Source: Juglans regia
Lineage: Eukaryota > Streptophyta > Magnoliopsida > Fagales > Juglandaceae
Direction of reading: 5' to 3'
Length of the DNA: 64,000 bases
Assembly: GCF_001411555.2 (NCBI RefSeq)
Contig: NC_049904.1
Span: 26,673,370 to 26,737,369, forward strand
In this document: positions 48,010 through 59,085 of the stretch, in pieces
Numbering within the stretch: the stretch's first letter is position 1
Layout: the number at the start of each line of letters is the position of its first letter
Notes under the pieces: model-generated
Told to the model about the DNA's origin: nothing
Database searches by the model: none
The model's input: only the letters and a program-made list of their open reading frames with translations
Program-made: the position numbers and the translations under genes

Positions 48010-50242
48010 CTAAATATTACATAATGGATTCAAAGTGGTGTGTGTGTTCTCCTCATTCGCAGCATTTATGGAGAGAACGTTGAAGTTTTTGTGACGTTGT
48101 TTTTGGAGTTGATCTAAATCTGCACCCAATTGTATGATCCATTTTTTTGTTGAACATAATTTTACAATATTTTGGATATACGGTAAATGTTCCTGTATGG
48201 TGAATAAATTTAATGTAAAATATATTTTTAATAACTTCCTATTTGAATATCTAAAATTAAATGTTTTTAAAATATAAATTGGAATTTGAATAAGTTGGTT
48301 ACCTCTCCTGTATGTTCCATTAGTTCGATTGCTGTGCAACATAGAGCTTCTTCTGCGATTTTACCAAACATGACAGCTCCTAGTCGTCCATTACCATCGT
48401 CAACGTCGATGTAAGCTCGACAGCTATATAAACAAACTATATTTTTTAGTCTGAATGATTAAGCAATAATTTGAATATAATATAAAATTGATTAAAGGAA
48501 CATTTACGACGTAAAATATGAATATAAGATGTATACCGTGGTTGTGCATTACTCATGTATTTGCAATGATAACATTGAAATTTTTCATTTTGTTCATATC
48601 CAGTCCCCTTTTTACATCCAATGCAGGACATGTAGAAGAATATTTGATGGAGATCAACCACACAAATAGTTGCTTTAATCCAAAATTTTGCTTTCTGCAT
48701 TAATTTTGCAACAGATATATATTTTTAGTGGTTGTAAATAATATGTAGTCTTAAGATAAGGTTAGAAATGTACCGTCATTGGCTGTAATGATTTAAGAAA
48801 ACCAGCAAGATCATCAAGCTTAATTATGTCTTTCATGTCAACATTTGATGCCGATGCTGATGCTGATGCCGTTGTGTGATGTAGATTTTTTTCGACGATT
48901 TCTTCAAGCAGTGCATGGTTTAGCATTGTCCTAAATATTTTTAGAATAATTTAAAATGAATGAGAGAAATCATGGAGGAAAAGATATAGTAGGTACAAAT
49001 TGTATATATATATAATAAAGTAAGAAAGAATTACCATTGACATAATGGAGTTGCAGCAGGGATGACAGGATTTAAGGTAAATACACTTGTTGGTTGAGAC
49101 GAAAGAGAGAGACCTATATTATAAAGAAAAGATATTTGTTAGTAGATAATAACATTCTATTTTTAATAAATGCTGATATTATAAGTTGTGTAATATACCA
49201 TTGTATGAACCAACTTTTATACGTGTTGCGAGTAGAGTTGGCTTAGCTTCAATAATATCAGAGATTGTTCGGCATTCACCATCCACAAATCGACTCCACA
49301 TAGTCAACCATATGGGCATTAGGCTGTAAATTTTAGGAGAAAGTATTTAAAAGTGTAGCATGATGAAATAGTATTGAAAATAAGTTAATTAAAGAATTTA
49401 TTAATATCACATATATAGTTGAGAAATCTTTTTTACCTCTGGTCGATAACATATATTTCTTGAATTTTTGTTGGCCCATGTATTGAGGTAATTTCTCTAG
49501 GAGGTTTCATGTATATTGCGATCGCCAGAATAGCTGTCCAATTATGTTAAAAAAAAATTTGTGAAAACTGAATAAGAGTATCAAGATGTACGTTAAATAT
49601 ATCGATGTGATATTTACCTATTTCAGTTCCAGTGTCTTTGTACTCATGCAGATTGGTGAATGAGATAATATCATATTCTGGTGGTTGTAATTCCAATCTG
49701 GAATGTTTTCGATGATTGTTCTTGAATTTAAGATCCACTGGTATTCATGCGCTTCAATTCTATGCCTGGGATCTAAAGGCTTAACATAAGCATTACTGAT
49801 GTAGTAAGACCAGAAGATGTGCAACATGTCATTACGTAGGTCTATATCTTTGCCGAAAATTGTTGCTTGTAGTCGGTTGCCCTGCATAATATTGTATAAA
49901 TGAATAGTTATTTCTATTCTATTGATTGTAAAATAGTATTTATTAAATATATATAAGATTTAATCTGAGAATATAGTTAGAATGAATCTATGTTGTAAGG
50001 GGAAAACATATTTATTTTGGATATATCATGTGAAGGAATATAATATAAATATTAAGTATATTTTTGCAAGAATGATAATGATATCAATGTGTTACCTCAG
50101 GGTCTATCAATGTCAGATTTTGATATTTTGTCGGTGAATGTTGTGCAGTACGTTTGGGAGATTTGTCTGACACAATCATCTTGATGCTCCAATTTCTTGT
50201 ACTTGGAGTAATGTCTTTGATTGATGTATAGATAGTCCGCAT
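48010..50242 (-). pseudogene. Helitron-borne RPA1-like (replication protein A 70 kDa) gene, one frameshift
   Basis: Nine exons on the minus strand: 50242-50096, 49881-49618, 49533-49437, 49323-49199, 49113-49035, 48930-48774, 48694-48537, 48423-48303 and 48192-48010. All have GT..AG junctions and matching phases. The protein would be about 443 residues with single-strand-DNA-binding OB folds. The first starts SIKDITPSTRNWSIKMIVSD, with LTLIDPEGNRLQATIF. The second has KIQEIYVIDQR. A Rep-A C-type domain follows, with the zinc ribbon CIGCKKGTGYEQNEKFQCYHC. One base is missing in exon 2 near 49693 (between NIPDW and ELQPPEYDII); the exon lengths sum to 3n+2, which agrees. Everything else is intact. 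In autonomous plant Helitrons RPA-like proteins are thought to assist rolling-circle transposition. Confidence 0.82.
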
Positions 50243-50412
50243 GTTGAAGCCTACTTATAAATGAAGAGAAAAAAAATATTAGTTTAAACAATTGAATTTA
50301 AATAAGACAATTTCAATAATAGAAAAACAGGAAGTTCTGAAAATTACATAATGGAAAAACAAATTGTATTCAATTGAGAGGTATATATTGAAATTTGATT
50401 ACTTACAGAAGT

Positions 50413-50740
50413 TTATGATGGATATGCTAGTGTTAGTAATTCTTTATAAACAATATTATTTGTTTCAGCTTCTTCACAATCTTGAGTTGATACTGGTCTT
50501 ATAAGAACTTTTACTGAAGCAGAAGTCTTGGCTCTTGATAGTGCTACATAGAGTTGGCCATGACAAAATACAGGTTGAGGCAAGTATACACCAACAAAAT
50601 CTAATGTCTGTCCTTGTGCTTTATTTATTGTCATTGCAAAACTTAATCTGATAGGAAATTGTGTTCTTTTGAATGGAAAACCACTATTGTCGTCTGCATT
50701 TGGCAAGAAAGGAATCCTTGGTATGAAAACTTTTTTTTCA
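50413..50740 (-). pseudogene. C-terminal fragment of Helitron helicase (RepHel, PIF1-like)
   Basis: The minus-strand frame reads [20 protein letters not shown], then [20 protein letters not shown] and [16 protein letters not shown], then ends. These are the last SF1B helicase motifs (the motif V and VI region, with TINKAQGQT and YVALSRA) of Helitron RepHel proteins. The frame enters from 50740, where homology stops within AT-rich tandem DNA. The Rep HUH nuclease and helicase motifs I-IV are not in the window. The stop codon lies 170 bp before the RPA start on the same strand. Either an intron boundary or a truncation lies at 50740; no good splice acceptor is seen. Confidence 0.85.
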
Positions 50741-53441
50741 GAATAAATTATGAGGTTTTTAATTTAGATATAAATAGCAAAAGGAAAAAAAATTTGCTTA
50801 GTAGTAAAATAATAGTAAAAGAAGTATAATTATATAATTATAATTTAAAAATATTTTAACAAACTTTATTATTAATATTCATAAAATTTTTATTTCATTA
50901 TGTTCTTGAAGCATATTTTAAAATACAAGTTTATGCACAATATTAATTTTATTGAATGTGTACTCTATTTTATCAAATTATTTAATTAAATTTTCGATTT
51001 TTAAAAATTTCAATATTTTACTAATTGATTATGTATAATTATATGAGTAAAACTGTAAATATTGATGTAAGTATTTACATATAGAACTAAATTTGTCGGT
51101 AGAATTTCTTGTCTCAAGTTTATATATATAAAAACTTTCATTAATACCACTACTAAACTTTCATTTTTTGAAATCTAATAATTATTTAATCGGAAAGTAC
51201 ATCTCTATTATTTACAAACTTTATTATTAATATTCATAAAATTTTTATTTCATTTTGTTCTTTCAGAAATACAAGTTTGTGCACAATATTATTTTTATTG
51301 AATGTGTACTCTATTTTATCAAATTATTTAATTAAATTTTGGATTTTTTAAAATTTCAATATTTTACTAATTGATTATGTATAATTATATGGGTAAAACT
51401 GTAAATATTAATGTAAGTATTTACATATAGAACTAAATTTGTCAGTAGAATTTTATGAGCAATTTTATAGCAATTTTTAAAATTTTTTTTTGAAATTGAA
51501 TGAATTTATAAAATTAAATTTATTTTTAATTAAATTATATAATTATATTGATTGATTGAATTAATTTAATTTCATATTTTGCAATAAGAATAAATTCTGA
51601 AGTTTTTAATTCAAATATAAATAGTAAAAGGAAAACAAATTGTTTAGTAGTAAAATAATAGCAGAAGATGTATGATTAAAAAATTATAATTTGAAAATAT
51701 TTCAATTTTATAATAATTTTTATTTAACTGTTATATTTCATTTTTTAAAATCTAATAATTATTTAAAATACAAGTTTATGCACAATATTAATTTTATTGA
51801 ATGTTTATTCTATTTTATCAAATTATTTAATTAAATTTTCGATTTTTAAAAATTTTAATATTTTACTAATTGATTATGTATAATTATATGGGTAAAACTG
51901 TAAATATTGATGTAAGTATTTACATATAGAACTAAATTTGTCGGTAGAATTTTATGGGTAATTTTATAACAATTTTTAAATTTTTTTTTTCTATAAATAT
52001 GCATATGTAACTAATAAGATATAACATTTAAATATGTTGGAATAACATTTAATTTGAAATTATAATTTAATACAGCTCAAAGTTCAAACAGATAAATTAT
52101 GAGGTTTTTAATTTAGATATAAATAGGAAAAGGAAAAAAAATTTGCTTAGTAGTAAAATAATAGTAAAAGAAGTATAATTATATAATTATAATTTAAAAA
52201 TATTTTAACAAACTTTATTATTAATATTCATAAAATTTTTATTTCATTATGTTCTTGAAGCATATTTTAAAATACAAGTTTATGCACAATATTAATTTTA
52301 TTGAATGTGTACTCTATTTTATCAAATTATTTAATTAAATTTTTTATTTTTAAAAATTTCAATATTTTACTAATTGATTATGTATAATTATATGAGTAAA
52401 AATGTAAATATTGATGTAAGTATTTACATATAGAACTAAATTTGTCGGTAGAATTTCTTGTCTCAAGTTTATATATATAAAAACTTTCATTAATACCACT
52501 ACTAAACTTTCATTTTTTGAAATCTAATAATTATTTAATCGGAAAGTACATCTCTATTATTTACAAACTTTATTATTAATATTCATAAAATTTTTATTTC
52601 ATTTTGTTCTTGAAAAAATACAAGTTTGTGCACAATATTATTTTTATTGAATGTGTACTCTATTTTATCAAATTATTTAATTAAATTTTGGATTTTTTAA
52701 AATTTCAATATTTTACTAATTGATTATGTATAATTATATGGGTAAAACTGTAAATATTAATGTAAGTATTTACATATAGAACTAAATTTGTCAGTAGAAT
52801 TTTATGAGCAATTTTATAGCAATTTTAAAATTTTTTTTTGAAATTGAATGAATTTATAAAATTAAATTTATTTTTAATTAAATTATATAATTATATTGAT
52901 TGATTGAATTAATTTAATTTCATATTTTGCAATAAGAATAAATTCTGAAGTTTTTAATTCAAATATAAATAGTAAAAGGAAAACAAATTGTTTAGTAGTA
53001 AAATAATAGCAGAAGATGTATGATTAAAAAATTATAATTTGAAAATATTTCAATTTTATAATAATTTTTATTTAACTGTTATATTTCATTTTTTAAAATC
53101 TAATAATTATTTAAAATACAAGTTTATGCACAATATTAATTTTATTGAATGTTTATTCTATTTTATCAAATTATTTAATTAAATTTTCGATTTTTAAAAA
53201 TTTTAATATTTTACTAATTGATTATGTATAATTATATGGGTAAAACTATAAATATTGATGTAAGTATTTACATATAGAACTAAATTTTTCGGTAGAATGT
53301 TATGGGTAATTTTATAACAATTTTTAATTTTTTTTTCTATAAACATGCATATGTAACTAATAAGATATAACATTTAAATATGTTGGAATAACATTTAATT
53401 TGAAATTATAATTTAATACAGCTCAAAGTTCAAACAGAATA
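50741..53441. repeat. Two tandem copies of a 1349-bp AT-rich unit
   Basis: TAAATTATGAGGTTTTTAAT at 50744 recurs at 52093. GTCTCAAGTTTATATATATA at 51111 recurs at 52460, exactly 1349 bp later. Further along the spacing is 1348, then 1346, from small indels. The copies are nearly identical, so the duplication is recent. Each unit itself contains about three diverged copies of a 230-250-bp module (TTTATTATTAATATTCATAA ... GTAAGTATTTACATATAGAA). No coding. Confidence 0.9.
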
Positions 53442-53589
53442 AATATTGAATAAATGATATTAAATAATTGATTTAAAAGATTCTAAAATCAGAGAAGGAA
53501 AATAAACTATTTCAGTTATTAGTTCACAGTATGAAAATAAAAAGTTAAAATATCTATACTTTTGATATTTTTATAAGCAGCTAGTTGTT

Positions 53590-54640
53590 GAGATATTTAA
53601 TTATTTAATCGGAAAGTACATCTCTATTATTTACAAACTTTATTATTAATATTCATAAAATTTTTATTTCATTTTGTTCTTGGAGCATATTTTAAAATAC
53701 AAGTTTATGCACAATATTAATTTTATTGAATGTTTATTCTATTTTATCAAATTATTTAATTAAATTTTCGATTTTTAAAAATTTTAATATTTTACTAATT
53801 GATTATGTATAATTATATGGGTAAAACTGTAAATATTGATGTAAGTATTTACATATAGAACTAAATTTGTCTGTAGAATTTTATGGGTAATTTTATAACA
53901 ATTTTTAATTTTTTTTTTCTATAAACATGCATATGTAACTTTGAAATTATAATTTAATACAGCTCAAAGTTCAAACAGAATAAATATTGAATAAATGATA
54001 TTAAATAATTGATTTAAAAGATTCTAAAATCAGAGAAGGAAAATAAACTATTTCAGTTATTAGTTCACAGTATGAAAATAAAAAGTTAAAAGATCTATAT
54101 TTTTGATATTTTTATAAGCAGCTAGTTGTTGAGATATTTTGTTTCCACTTTCAATTTCATGGAGCTTTATTTTACTGTTTAGAACTGCTTATTACTGTAA
54201 TTGTTTATTATTGTTCATGAGTAATGTTCAGTACTGTTTATTATTGTATCACATACTGTAGCATTGTTAATTACTATTTATACTGGTTAGTAGTATTTAT
54301 TATAAAAAAATATTCACAACCTTCTAACACTCTACATTCCATATTATTTTTAATTTTTATTATTTTTTTTATCAAATATTTATTATATGAATAATAAATA
54401 GAAAATTTGAAATAATTTAAAAAGAATAAACTCAAAATTATAATTTGAAACAGTTCAAAGTTCATACAGAATAAATATTAAATAAATGATATTAAATAAA
54501 TGACTTAAAAAATTCTAAAATCAGAGAAGCAAAATAAATTAATTCAGTTATTAATTTACAGTATGAAATTAAAAAGTTAAAGGATCCATACTTTTGATAA
54601 TTTTATGAGTGGCTAGTTGTTGGGATATATTGTTTCCACT
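53590..54640. repeat. Partial further copies of the AT-rich module
   Basis: 53600-53900 repeats the 250-bp module again. 53437-53600 and 53977-54165 are near-identical to each other (AATAAATATTGAATAAATGA ... CAGCTAGTTGTTGAGATATT), and a more diverged copy lies at 54470-54640. So the array decays towards the right. Between them, 54165-54300, is TACTGTTTATTATTG-type sequence. Confidence 0.8.
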
Positions 54641-54789
54641 TTCAACTTCACGGAGCTCAACTTATGTAAAAAATTCAACAATGTAATATTCTAGTAAGAA
54701 CAAAAGTAAAGTTGTAAAGAAAAAAAAAATTACTATTATTTAACACATATAAATAGGACAAATTAAAGAAAAATCCCAAATTCGTAAAC

Positions 54790-55290
54790 TCTCTCTCTCT
54801 CCTAGGCGATTCGGGAGCACCGCTCCTTCTCCTCCAGCGCTGTCCGCCGCCGTCAAGCCCCGGCCATCGTCACCGCCAACACCGGCCTGTTCCCCTCACG
54901 CCGACGAGCATCCCTGGCACTACCACTCTTCCCCACGCGCAGCCATCGATGTCCTCCGTGGAAGGAGAACCGAAATGGGTTTCTCGGATTTTTGTGAGAT
55001 TCCGCCGCCATACACGGTCGCCGAAGGTCACAACCACCACCGAGGAGTCCTCCTCAAGGCAGCGACCATCCCAGCTACCTTCGAAGTCGGCCACGCGCAG
55101 ATCTCCGTCTCCACCATGAAAACCGAACGGAAATGGGTGAAACCCATTTGTTTCACGTTACGCCGCCGTACGTGGCCACCGAAGCTCACGACCACCACCG
55201 ACGAGTCCCCTTCAAGGCGCCGACCATCGCACCCACCTTCGGAATCCCCCACGCGCAGCCTCCGTGTCCCTCACCGAAACCCACACGGAG
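54790..55290. repeat. GC-rich tandem triplication (about 165 bp unit)
   Basis: Three diverged units are marked by CCGCCGT.AAGCCCCGGCCATC / CCGCCATACACGGTCGCCGA / CCGCCGTACGTGGCCACCGA, followed by CACCACCGA[CG]GAGTCC.CTTCAAGGC and CCACGCGCAG. It contrasts strongly with the flanking AT-rich DNA. Both strands are open (DSSVVVV.FG repeats on the minus strand), but this follows from the composition and I do not call a gene. It may be the promoter-side or 5' region of the Helitron or another element. Confidence 0.7.
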
Positions 55291-55713
55291 AAAGAAGAAA
55301 AAAATATGCGAGAAACAGAAAAAAAAAAAAAAAAGAAAAGAAAAACAAAATGGAGAAGTTAGAGGTGAGATTAGAAGAGAAAATCGTACCAACGGGGGGA
55401 AGAAATCTGAAGAGCACGGGAAATTTTTTTCTTCCTTAGTTGAGTTTGAGAATTGTTCTGTAAATTTTGTGTTCTGTAAATTTGAGATGAAATGTGTAGA
55501 TCAGATATTTCATCTCTTATATGTAAAGATGAGATATTTATTTTACATTTATCTGTATGTAACGATTAGATATTTTGAGGGTGGAAATCGGAACTGGAAA
55601 TCGGAACTGAACGAAGAAGAAGAACAAGAATAAAATTAAAACTGAGAAAAAGCAACTGAAAAAAAGCAACGAGAAAAAAAAAGGCTACTACTATTTATTA
55701 CTGTTCATGTATA

Positions 55714-55772
55714 TACACGCTTTGAAGTATTAGCGTGATATACACGCTTTTAAGTATTAGCGTGATATATAT
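55714..55772. repeat. Duplicated 30-bp hairpin unit upstream of UPL5
   Basis: TATACACGCTTTGAAGTATT, then AGCGTGA, is followed directly by TATACACGCTTTTAAGTATT, then AGCGTGA. Each unit is itself a hairpin (CACGCT ... AGCGTG). They end 30 bp before the stop codon that closes the UPL5 frame upstream. Confidence 0.8.
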
Positions 55773-55802
55773 GCAATAGCGTAAGATGACAGTCTTTGTT
55801 GA

Positions 55803-57570
55803 CGACTGCTGTGGAACAATAGCCCATACCACAATTTCGACGACGACGACGACGAGGACCAGGATGAAAACGACGCTGCTTTCGCTGAGTTAGTTTCAGT
55901 TAGAATGAGGAAAGACGAACCCAACGCCGTCCACTCTTCATCGGACGCCCAACCCCGCTCCATCACCGCCGCGCAGTTCAATCCTAGGGTTCCCGATGAC
56001 CGATCGACCTCATATTCTTGTTCGACTCGAGCCGAGTCGACTCGTTCCGAGTCCCGGCTGCAGTTCTTCATAAAGATGATCCCTGAGGGAAAAACCATGG
56101 TATTCCAATTTTGCTCTCGCGACACCGTGAGATCGGTTCACGACCGAATCCAACTGGTGACCGGAATTCCGGTTCACGAGCAAAGACTGATATATCGGGG
56201 GAAGCAGCTCCAGTGGGAGCGCACGCTCGCCGAGTGCTCCATCCAAAACGACGCCGGACTTGAATTGGTGGGCCGTATGCGTAGCACCGGACACCCTCAC
56301 GCGTGGCAAGTGGTTGACGACATCGTTTCGGTGGTGTGCAGGCTTTGCCGAGGCGAGACGATCCCTTCCGCGGCGAAACATATTAAACCGAGGATGTTGG
56401 AGTTCTTGACGGAAACTCCAAAGGACGAAGAGCGCGTCCCCGGGCATCTGCAGATATTTTTGTCGTGTTCGGCCCCGGCCGCATTGGTTATGCTATATAT
56501 GTCGCCGATCAAAGGTAACAAAGATTGTGCGGATAGTTCAATAAGGCATTTCTTGAATTCAAGTCGTAACTCGTTACCCAAGCCCTATCATAATTATTGT
56601 GCACCTATAGTTCTCGAGTTTTGTAAGTTGCTTAGAAGAGCTGCGCTTGAGGACCCTTTGTATCTCTCGTGTCGGAGTACACTTGGGTCATTGCTGGAAT
56701 CGACTGGGTCGTTGGAGAACTCTAAGAAAGTAATTGTGATGCAAGAGATTTTCCCATTTGTTAGCGAGTTGGGGAATAGGCTGTCCAAGGATTTAGTTTC
56801 GAGTATGGAATCGCCGACAAGTGTGGGGCCGCTTCTGGGTGATGTTCGGGATCTAGCCGCGTTCTTGCTCCTCCTGCGGACTGAGATCACCGAACAAGTC
56901 GGTTTTCAGGGTCCCATTCCTGTGACTTTGGATGGGAAAGGATACAAGCATCCATTGTATGGGGAAGAGATTGAGTTTCTTCATCTTTTATTTATTGATT
57001 TGTTGAAGAGAATGGGAGAGTGCCTCCACAAAATGGAGGAGTGCTTGGCTGTTAAACACAAGGGGGAAGGTGAAACTAATTATTCTGGTTGGTCTCAGTA
57101 TCTTGCCATATTGAAGGAGCTGAATAGCGTTTCCAAACTTTATCTGGGTGCTGAAGAAGATTTTTGGATGGTTTTGAAACTTAGAAAGTCTTCACTGTGC
57201 ACGCTTATTAAATATGCTAAGCGTACCGATGATCATCAGTGGCTTCTTGAGCAAAAGGATGTGACTGATTTTGAATCTAGGAGGCATTTGGCGATGATGA
57301 TGTTTCCAGAGGTAAAAGAAGATTATGAGGAACTGCATGAGATGCTTATTGACAGGTCTCAGTTGCTGGCAGAATCATTCGAGTATATAGCAAAGGCAGA
57401 ACCTGAGGCTCTACATGCTGGTCTCTTTATGGAATTCAAAAATGAGGAAGCCACGGGTCCGGGTGTAGTGCGGGAGTGGTTTTTTTTAGTATGCCAAGCT
57501 ATATTCAACCCAGAAAACGCTCTTTTTGTGCCATGCCCAAATGATCGCAGAAGGTTCTTTCCTAATCCAA
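55803..57570 (+). CDS. UPL5: UPL5-type HECT E3 ubiquitin ligase, exon 1 (5' and 3' incomplete)
   Basis: The first ATG of the frame is at 55905, and the exon ends at 57570 with donor CCAA/GTAAGT. From Met55905 the protein has a ubiquitin-like domain (residues about 51-126: LQFFIKMIPEGKTMVFQF, HEQRLIYRGKQLQWERTLAE) and a long middle region. It then reaches the beginning of the HECT domain (LFMEFKNEEATGPGVVREWF, ALFVPCPNDRRRFFPNP). In Arabidopsis UPL5 ubiquitinates WRKY53 to control leaf senescence. The catalytic Cys lobe would be in later exons, which are absent from the window. Family-like sequence (SPYHNF, an Asp run, then DAAFAELVSVRM) continues upstream of 55905 without any ATG to a stop at 55800-55802. 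The real N-terminus is therefore elsewhere or lost. Confidence 0.82.
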
Positions 57571-58458
57571 GTAAGTTCCAATTGGTTTTTATATTCAACT
57601 CAGAAAACACGTGTTGCGTTATTTGTTTTATACCTGTTGAAATATGATATGGATGTAAACTTGAGAGTTTGGCTTCCAAAATTGCATTTGTACATGCAAC
57701 TGTGATATGGATGTAGACTCGAGAGTTTGCCTCCCAATTGTTTTTTCTTGATCAGTGTAGAAAAGGCTAAACTTTGAATTTTCTATACATTGAGCTGTGT
57801 AATACTAGGACTTTAAATAGAGTATGAAAATAACAGCTATCCTACTTTATAGCCTATTGTAACACCCCGTTCCCATAGGATAGAGATGTTACTAAAATTC
57901 ATAACATAATGTCCGGTAAAGAGATTCATATCCTGAAATACCTCATTTATTGAAAAGCGATAAATGTTAAAACTGATTTGAACATAATCGTCTCGAAAAC
58001 TGAACGTAAAATAAAATAACATAAACTAATCTTATGAATGACGTAAAAGAGATCTAATTCTTGTGTGAATATCACTTATTCCTTCCTAGTTCTTTGTACT
58101 AAATCTACTCCTGGCCATCCAGCTCTGCATCGTCATAAACATCATATGTAAAAATTAGACATGAAAGAAAACAGGAAGACAAACAAAAATGAGTCGAATG
58201 CTCAGTAAATAGTACATCATACTGTAAAACTTAATCTGGCCTAGCATGGATTTAGTTTCTGAAGACTCTAAACAAAATACATATAGCATCACAAATTCCC
58301 AATCATACACGTAATATATTTTTATGAAAAACCTCACATATATACATATATCGTCATATATGCACATAGCATATATATATTCATCGTCATGAGCGGAAGC
58401 ATACATAATCAGGGCAAATATGTAACGTGAATGCATAATAACTTGTTTATCTTGTCTT

Positions 58459-58715
58459 AACATGGAGTGAAACACGCTTGAATTCGTGTTCCACTTAACT
58501 GAATAACATGGAGTGAAACACGCTTGAGTCCGTGTTTCACTTAACTGAAATATATGGAGTGAAACACGCTTGAGTCAGTGTTTCACTTAATTGAATAACA
58601 TGGAGTGAAACACGCTTGAGTCCGTGTTTCACTTAACTGAAATACATGGAGTGAAATACACTTGAGTCAGTGTTTCACTTAACTTGTGATTAACCACGCT
58701 TGAGTCCGTGGCACC
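58459..58715. repeat. Tandem array of 49-bp palindromic units
   Basis: Five to six copies of CATGGAGTGAAACACGCTTG, then AGTCCGTGTTTCACTTAACT, then GAATA. The centre of each unit is an inverted repeat (GTGAAACACG ... CGTGTTTCAC), so each unit can fold. The last copy is diverged (GTGATTAACCACGCTTGAGT). Confidence 0.88.
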
Positions 58716-58769
58716 GTAACATTTCTTATCTTTCTTAATGCATGAGAATTTATTAGACTTCATGAACAT

Positions 58770-59085
58770 TTCTAACATGGCATATTCTTGTACATGGCAT
58801 AGCATAGTATGGCGTATTCTTGTACATGGTATAACATGACATATCATAACATGGCATTTTCTTATACATGGCATAGCATAACATGACCTGACATAACATG
58901 CTCTGAACGTTTTATGACATTCCATGGCATACATGATCTAAGTACTACATGAACATGACATACATGATTTAAGTACTATATGAACAAGGCATACATAATC
59001 TATGTATTATATGGACATGGCTTGTATAATCCGACTATTCCATTACATGGCATACTAGAATTACTACATGAACATCTCATGGCTT
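58770..59085. repeat. Degenerate ACATGGCATA-type tandem repeats
   Basis: ACATGGCATAGCATA, TGTACATGGTATAACATGAC, ACATGAACATGACATACATG and similar words recur with irregular spacing, directly after the 49-bp array. Confidence 0.7.

Larger units (their letters stand above)
47710..50740 (-). mobile_element. Helitron rolling-circle transposon (3' end, RPA gene, helicase C-terminus)
   Basis: On the minus strand the element ends ...ACGTGCATCGCACGTACATA, then CACTGCTAG, followed by host T (47709). This is the CTRR terminus of a Helitron, 11 nt after a 6-bp-stem hairpin (ACGTGC-ATC-GCACGT, 47724-47738). Upstream on the same strand lie an RPA1-like gene (48010-50242) and the C-terminus of a Helitron-type PIF1/Pfh1 helicase (50413 to about 50740). 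That is the order normal for plant Helitrons, which carry RepHel plus RPA. The 5' TC end is not located. The helicase frame is lost at 50740, where the AT-rich tandem DNA begins, so the element may extend to about 54.7-55.8 kb. Confidence 0.8.

Noticed and set aside
54975..55633. Overlapping plus-strand frames of 154 and 166 codons before UPL5
   Set aside because: They consist of the GC-rich triplication followed by a Lys/Glu run from an A-rich stretch; no family is recognisable.
58459..58715. CRISPR-like repeat array
   Set aside because: The units are contiguous 49-bp tandem copies without unique spacers, in a plant nuclear genome.
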